Assembly: GCA_030729445.1 (NCBI GenBank)
Contig: JANQXJ010000011.1
Span: 1 to 10,299, forward strand
Source: Limnohabitans sp.
GTDB lineage: Bacteria > Pseudomonadota > Gammaproteobacteria > Burkholderiales > Burkholderiaceae_C
Direction: 5' to 3'
DNA length: 10,299 bases
Under the pieces are notes generated by a model, which saw only the letters and a program-made list of their open reading frames with translations, did not search any database and was not told where the DNA came from. Within the stretch, counting starts at the first letter, position 1. Every line of letters starts with the position of its first letter. The position numbers and the translations under genes were made by a program. Shown piece after piece: positions 6,591-10,299 of the stretch.

Positions 6591-7751
6591 TCAAGGGCCC
6601 AACAGGGCCCCTGTGCGCCTGGCGGTTGCGCCCGAAATTTTGGCCAATTCCATGCCAGTGGTGGCCCATCGCAGGTTGTGCCGCGCATACAGCACACCGT
6701 CGGTGTCGCTGCAAGCCGCGAGGCTTTCCCCGGTGAGTGGGTTGACCACCCGAGCGATCACATCGCCCGCCTGCACCCGGTCACCTGGTTGCCGCTGATA
6801 ACTGATGACACCGGAACAGGGTGCCATCAGGTATTGGGAGCCCGCTAAAGGCGTAGGCTGACACAGTGCTGCAGGGGTTGTGGCATGAACAGAGGCCGGT
6901 GCTGACAGCACCTGAAGGTGGGTCAAAAACGCCAGCAAGGCCAGGCTGTCGCGCTCGGCCAGTGGGTCGCTGACATCGGCTTGTCCGCGCAACTCCACCG
7001 TGGTGCTCAGGCAAGCTTGTGGGATCGGGTGCTTGGCCACAAATTCGGGACCATGGCTGGCCAGCAAGGATTCGCGCAGCTGCCACCAGGCCCCGCTGAG
7101 TGATTCGTCAAAACAGTGGGCCCCTGTGCCGCGAGCCAGCAGCACCGCCTGCGCCCCCAGCCATTGGGCCAGTGGTCTGAGGCCCGCCTCGCATTCGGGC
7201 TCCATGTACAGGTGCACTACGGCTTCAAAGTCGCAATGCAGGTCCAACACCACATCGGCATCACATGACAAACCCATCAGCGTGTGACGCAAGCTGTCCA
7301 GTTCGCTGACAGGCGGGTGGCGCAGCAATGCCTGGTGCATCGCCTGGCGAATGGTGTGTACGTTGGCCAGCGCATCGCTGCCCAGTTGCAAGGCCACGTC
7401 GTGGCCGCTTTCACGCAGCCAGTCTACCCACAGTGGGTAATGGCGGTTGAAGTTCTGGCCACTGGCCATCTCGAAACGCCCCATCTGCAGTTGCAGCCAG
7501 GTCTGGTCCAAGCCAATCGGGTTGGCCATGGGCACCAGCACAACTTCGCCCTGCAGCCGACCGGCGGCCTCGGCGGTTTGCAAGTGCTGGCGCAGGTGTT
7601 GGATCACCAGCATGCCTGGCAACTCATCGGCGTGCAGGCTGGCCTGGATGTACACCTTGGGGCCGGTGCCTGGCGCACCAAAGTGCCAGCTGCACAGGCT
7701 GCGCAAAGTGCCGCAAGCGGGCGAAATCAGCTGATGTTGGCGCGTATCCAC
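6591..7751 (-). CDS. aotO: AstE/AspA-family zinc deacylase of the AotO type
   Basis: Putative zinc-dependent amide hydrolase related to succinylglutamate desuccinylase and aspartoacylase (carboxypeptidase M14-like fold). In its 386 residues the likely metal ligands are H40 and E43 (HADELPG) and H172 (DLHC). NFNR (100-103) is a probable substrate-carboxylate binder, and E253 in TVELRG is the candidate catalytic acid. Residues about 307-375 form a lipoyl/biotinyl-like beta-barrel (MAPCSGVISY, PGDRVQAGDVIA), as in the wider family. The start is a GTG at 7751 with only a weak ribosome site, 27 nt after the aotM stop. Position between permease and ATPase equals that of aotO in the P. aeruginosa aotJQMOP operon; as I recall, AotO was not needed for transport there. 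Substrate unknown; an N-acylated basic amino acid is a guess from context. Confidence 0.8.
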   Translation of the reverse strand: MDTRQHQLISPACGTLRSLCSWHFGAPGTGPKVYIQASLHADELPGMLVIQHLRQHLQTAEAAGRLQGEVVLVPMANPIGLDQTWLQLQMGRFEMASGQNFNRHYPLWVDWLRESGHDVALQLGSDALANVHTIRQAMHQALLRHPPVSELDSLRHTLMGLSCDADVVLDLHCDFEAVVHLYMEPECEAGLRPLAQWLGAQAVLLARGTGAHCFDESLSGAWWQLRESLLASHGPEFVAKHPIPQACLSTTVELRGQADVSDPLAERDSLALLAFLTHLQVLSAPASVHATTPAALCQPTPLAGSQYLMAPCSGVISYQRQPGDRVQAGDVIARVVNPLTGESLAACSDTDGVLYARHNLRWATTGMELAKISGATARRTGALLGP

Positions 7752-7778
7752 AGTGTCGTGCTCAAAAAATCCGACCGC

Positions 7779-8495
7779 TCAAACGCTTGTGCGTGGCCGC
7801 AAATGGGCCAACCAGCGTTTTTCGGCCCATCGGAACAACTGCACCAACACCAAGGTGAGCGCCAGATAGATCAGACCCGCGCTGATGAAAGCCTCGAAAG
7901 GCAGGTAAAAGTCGGCGTAAATCGAGCGTGCCGCGCCCGTGATGTCGAGCAAGGCCGGCACCGCGCTGGCCAATGAAGTGCTGTGCAGCATCATGATCAC
8001 TTCATTGGAGTAACCGGGCAAACTGCGGCGCAGCGACGAGGGCAACACAATACGGCGCAGGCAGGCCCATTCACTCAAGCCACATGCGCGTGCGGCTTCG
8101 ATTTCGCCGGGTGGGACATGGCGAATGGCGCCTGCCAGCAACTCGGTGGTGTAAGCGCAGGTGTTCAGGGAAAACGCCAGCGCAGCGCAGAAAAAGGGTT
8201 CTTTGAAGCCGCGCCAAAAAAACGATTCGTCCCACCGGGCCTGGATGTATTCCATCTGCCCCAGGCCGTAATAGATCAGGTACACCTGAATCAGCAAAGG
8301 TGTGCCGCGCACCACGTAAGTGAACAGCCAAACAGGCCCGCGCAACCAGACGCGGTCGGACACCCGGGCCAGCGCCATGGGCAAAGACAGCAAGCCGCCC
8401 ACCACCAGTGAGACCAGCAGCAGTGCCAGTGAATTGAGGCTGCCTTCCCAGAACAAACGCAAGTTTTCCGGGCGCAAGATGACGTCAAACTCCAT
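7779..8495 (-). CDS. aotM: Basic amino-acid ABC transporter permease (AotM/HisM-like)
   Basis: Inner-membrane permease subunit that should pair with AotQ to form the channel. It has 238 residues with several hydrophobic segments, the first at about 15-45. The cytoplasmic EAA loop that contacts the ATPase is seen near the middle-to-C-terminal part (PPGEIEAARACGLSEWA followed by RRIVLPSSLR). The TFYVVRGTP-like segment YVVRGTPLLIQVYL is typical of the polar amino-acid permease (HisM/GlnP) family. The ATG follows the aotQ stop directly, with no bases between, indicating translational coupling. HisQ-type and HisM-type subunits are similar; this one is called M by operon order and by its slightly longer sequence. 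Confidence 0.86.
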   Translation of the reverse strand: MEFDVILRPENLRLFWEGSLNSLALLLVSLVVGGLLSLPMALARVSDRVWLRGPVWLFTYVVRGTPLLIQVYLIYYGLGQMEYIQARWDESFFWRGFKEPFFCAALAFSLNTCAYTTELLAGAIRHVPPGEIEAARACGLSEWACLRRIVLPSSLRRSLPGYSNEVIMMLHSTSLASAVPALLDITGAARSIYADFYLPFEAFISAGLIYLALTLVLVQLFRWAEKRWLAHLRPRTSV

Positions 8496-9197
8496 CTAGC
8501 CGTGCTCCTGCCGAACGCCTGCGCTGTATTTTTTTTCCAACCAACCCAGCACCCACATTGATACCGAGGTCATGGCCAGATACAGCAAGGCGGCAAAGGC
8601 GAGAAACAGCAAGGGGGCGTTGGCAATTTCGCCACGCGCTGCAGCGCCGGCTTGTTTGGCCAGATAGGTCATGTCTTGCAAGCCGAGCAAAGAGACCAAG
8701 GCGGTGGACTTCATGAGCACCAACCAGTTGTTGGTGAAACCGGGCAAGGCCAGCCGAACCATTTGCGGCAAAGTGATGCGCCAAAACACCTGCCAAGGCC
8801 GCATGCCAAAGGCCAGTCCAGCCTCCATCTGGCCTTTGGGGATGGCCAAAATGGCCCCCCTGAAGGTCTCGGTCATGTATGCGCCATAAATGAACCCGAT
8901 GGTCAGCACACCGGCAGTGAACGGGTCGATCTCGATAGAGCCGCCATAGCCCAGCACTTCCAGCAGCGTGTTCAGACCGATCTGCCCCCCGTAAAACAGC
9001 AGCAGCATCAGCACCAAATCAGGGATGCCCCGGATGACTGTGGCGTAGACATTGGCGGCCCAGACCGCCATGGGACGGCCCGAAAGTTTGGCCAATGCGC
9101 CGGCCATGCCCAACACAACCGCCACCACCAAAGACGCCAGCCCGACCTGAAGGACGAGCAGCGAACCTTCAAGGATGCTGAGGAGGTAAGGCGTCAT
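8496..9197 (-). CDS. aotQ: Basic amino-acid ABC transporter permease (AotQ/HisQ-like)
   Basis: The second inner-membrane channel subunit, 233 residues. Hydrophobic segments lie at about 7-35, 55-75, 90-110 and 185-215. The VIRGIPDLVLMLLLFYGGQ segment and the EAA loop (IPKGQMEAGLAFGMRPWQV followed by RITLPQ) identify the polar amino-acid permease family. The start ATG at 9197 lies 27 nt after the binding-protein stop; the ribosome site is weak. It ends in TAG directly joined to the aotM ATG. Hetero-dimeric permeases of this kind are usual for the arginine/ornithine/histidine importers, which fits the LAO-like binding protein upstream. Confidence 0.87.
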   Translation of the reverse strand: MTPYLLSILEGSLLVLQVGLASLVVAVVLGMAGALAKLSGRPMAVWAANVYATVIRGIPDLVLMLLLFYGGQIGLNTLLEVLGYGGSIEIDPFTAGVLTIGFIYGAYMTETFRGAILAIPKGQMEAGLAFGMRPWQVFWRITLPQMVRLALPGFTNNWLVLMKSTALVSLLGLQDMTYLAKQAGAAARGEIANAPLLFLAFAALLYLAMTSVSMWVLGWLEKKYSAGVRQEHG

Positions 9198-9224
9198 GCA
9201 AGCGTTGGCGCTGCTGGCGCGGGG

Positions 9225-10007
9225 TCATTCGCCCCAGAGGTCAACGCCCGGAACAAATTCATCGGCGATCTTTTTCCAGGTGCCGTCAGCGCGAATGTCC
9301 TGGATGGCTTTGTCCAGCGACGCCTTGAGCTCTTTGTCGCCCTTGCGCATGGCGACGCCCACGCCTTCACCAAAGTACTTTTTCATGCTCAGCGATGGGC
9401 CTGTGAAAACGTGGTTTTTGCCATCGGCGGTGCTCAAAAAGCCACCTTGCACTTCCACCACATCGGCCACCGTGCCATCCAGGCGACCGGCTTTGATGTC
9501 GAGATAGACCTGATCCTGCGCGTCATAGCCCACCACACTCACACCTGCTGGCGAGAGTTCGCCTTTGGCGTACTTTTCCTGGGTCGAACCCTTCAGCACA
9601 CCGATCTTCTTGCCTTTCAGGCTGGCAGGCGAGCCGTCGGTCTTGATGTCTTTGCGCACCACAATTTTGGAAGGCGTGTTGTAGTACTTGCTGGTGAACG
9701 CCACTTGGCGCAAGCGCTCTTCGGTCACTGACATCGATGAAATGATGGTGTCGTATTTCTTGGCCATCAGGCCCGGAATCATCGCGTCCCACTGCTGCTC
9801 AACAAACACGCACTTGGCCTTGACCTTGTCGCACAAGGCTTGCGCAATCTTCACATCAAAGCCCGTGGGCTTGCCGTCGGCCGTCTTGAAGGTGAAGGGC
9901 TTGTAGGTTGGATCAATCGCAACGCGAATTTCTTTCCATTCCTTGGCCGATACCGAGAAGCTGGCGGCCATGACCATGGCGCCTAAAAGCAAAGATTTTT
10001 TGAGCAT
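9225..10007 (-). CDS. aotJ: Periplasmic lysine/arginine/ornithine-type binding protein
   Basis: This 260-residue solute-binding protein (SBP_bac_3 family) delivers a basic amino acid to AotQM. A Sec signal peptide covers residues 1-21 (KK, hydrophobic core, cut after SVSA). Subtracting 21 gives the mature numbering of the LAO/HisJ proteins without gaps. It has Asp11, Tyr14, Ser69, Ser70, Ser72, Arg77, Thr121 and Asp161, plus the Cys38-Cys45 disulfide pair (precursor C59 and C66). Position 52, Phe in LAO and Leu in HisJ from memory, is Trp here. This strongly supports arginine, ornithine or lysine as ligand, though it does not choose among them. The ATG at 10007 has a GAGAG sequence 9 nt upstream. 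It is the first gene of the operon, after a 218-nt spacer. Confidence 0.9.
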   Translation of the reverse strand: MLKKSLLLGAMVMAASFSVSAKEWKEIRVAIDPTYKPFTFKTADGKPTGFDVKIAQALCDKVKAKCVFVEQQWDAMIPGLMAKKYDTIISSMSVTEERLRQVAFTSKYYNTPSKIVVRKDIKTDGSPASLKGKKIGVLKGSTQEKYAKGELSPAGVSVVGYDAQDQVYLDIKAGRLDGTVADVVEVQGGFLSTADGKNHVFTGPSLSMKKYFGEGVGVAMRKGDKELKASLDKAIQDIRADGTWKKIADEFVPGVDLWGE

Positions 10008-10150
10008 GTTAAGGATCTCTCTGTTATGTCAATGGGTGCGCTATGGAGGGCTTATGCACCCTGAAAAGGCCCGCGTGTGCGAGCGATCTGTGAAGCTGCA
10101 AAGCATATCACTGGCCAAGGGCTTGGCGGTTCAGTAGTTCCCCTGTGCCC
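10008..10150 (-). promoter_or_regulatory. Leader and presumed promoter region of the aot-like operon
   Basis: This stretch lies between the gap terminator and the aotJ start and should hold the operon promoter, since the terminator isolates it from the upstream gene. I find no convincing -35/-10 pair. A perfect TTGACA on the minus strand (10027-10032) is only 19 nt from the ATG, too close for a -35 box serving this start. No operator such as an ArgR box was recognised with confidence. Confidence 0.45.
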
Positions 10151-10187
10151 AAATGAAAAGGACCACCCAAAATAGGGGCGGTCCTTT
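10151..10187 (-). terminator. gap: Rho-independent terminator of the gap gene
   Basis: Arms at 10157-10168 and 10176-10187 form a 12-bp stem with a 7-nt loop. Read on the minus strand every position pairs, with one G-U wobble, and the stem runs into TTTTCATTT. On the plus strand the same position is an A-C mismatch, so the hairpin serves the minus-strand gap gene, whose stop lies 38 nt upstream. Confidence 0.85.
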
Positions 10188-10225
10188 GATCGGGTACAAG
10201 CCCGGCTGAGCGAGCGGGGAGCCCC

Positions 10226-10299
10226 TCAGCGCCCCACCACCCGCGCCATCTCGAGGCACTTGTTCGAGTAGCCCCACTCGTTGTCGTACCAGGCCATCA
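10226..10299 (-). CDS. gap: Glyceraldehyde-3-phosphate dehydrogenase, C-terminal end (rest outside window)
   Basis: The minus strand reads MAWYDNEWGYSNKCLEMA and then RVVGR before a TGA at 10226-10228. WYDNEWGYSN is the highly conserved C-terminal motif of glycolytic GAPDH, which oxidises glyceraldehyde 3-phosphate to 1,3-bisphosphoglycerate with NAD. Only 23 full residues are visible, so the isoform (gapA or gapB type) cannot be decided. A 6-bp inverted repeat (10205-10210 with 10225-10230) overlaps the stop codon, and a proper terminator follows further downstream. Confidence 0.9.
   Translation of the reverse strand, partial: MAWYDNEWGYSNKCLEMARVVGR

Noticed and set aside
5801..6736. 311-codon open frame on the + strand
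   Set aside because: Antisense of the ATPase gene, which contains every ABC motif; no independent support.
8652..9731. 359-codon open frame on the + strand
   Set aside because: It runs antisense across the permease and binding-protein genes, which are unmistakable; its His/Gln-rich product resembles no protein I know.
10027..10032. Perfect TTGACA on the minus strand before aotJ
   Set aside because: Only 19 nt separate it from the aotJ ATG, so a matching -10 box would fall at or inside the start codon; no such box is seen.
10205..10230. GC-rich inverted repeat overlapping the gap stop codon
   Set aside because: Only 6 bp in the arms with a 14-nt interior and no following T run; a proper terminator lies downstream at 10151-10187.
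1..10299. Search for CRISPR, IS elements, tRNA, phage or defence systems
   Set aside because: No direct repeat series, transposase, integrase, tRNA-like fold or defence domain was recognised; the LRR kinase is the only signalling-type protein, and it lies in a metabolic transport operon.

Overview
The window looks like chromosomal DNA of a beta-proteobacterium, most likely Burkholderiales/Comamonadaceae. The base composition is moderately high GC. The genes include a topoisomerase III carrying a C-terminal SWIB domain, and a basic amino-acid ABC transporter operon in the order known from Pseudomonas aot. Genus-level placement is inference. I see no mobile element, CRISPR array, tRNA or rRNA.

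Left part (1-4381). The window opens inside the 3' part of a topoisomerase III gene (+ strand: catalytic tail, two zinc ribbons each followed by a C-terminal repeat, a Lys/Ala/Pro linker and a SWIB domain). A strong, probably bidirectional hairpin terminator follows. A 631-residue AMP-forming acyl-CoA synthetase lies on the minus strand. Divergent from it, across 108 bp, is a beta-hydroxyacid dehydrogenase of the 3-hydroxyisobutyrate dehydrogenase superfamily (+ strand).

Centre and right (4395-10007), all on the minus strand, read right to left: periplasmic binding protein, permease, permease, AstE/AspA-type zinc deacylase, ATPase, then a leucine-rich-repeat protein kinase. Spacings are 27, 0, 27, 43 and 23 nt, which suggests one transcript. 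The first five match aotJ-aotQ-aotM-aotO-aotP, the arginine/ornithine uptake operon of Pseudomonas aeruginosa. The binding protein keeps the basic amino-acid pocket of the LAO family at identical mature positions, apart from Trp at position 52. In P. aeruginosa the regulator argR follows aotP; here that place is taken by an LRR kinase whose substrate is unknown.

Right edge (10008-10299). A 218-nt spacer holds a rho-independent terminator for an upstream minus-strand gene, of which only the last 24 codons are visible. It is clearly glyceraldehyde-3-phosphate dehydrogenase.

The most interesting unit is the transporter operon with its two non-transport passengers: the AotO-type deacylase, and the terminal LRR kinase with a short activation segment and a probable TTG start.
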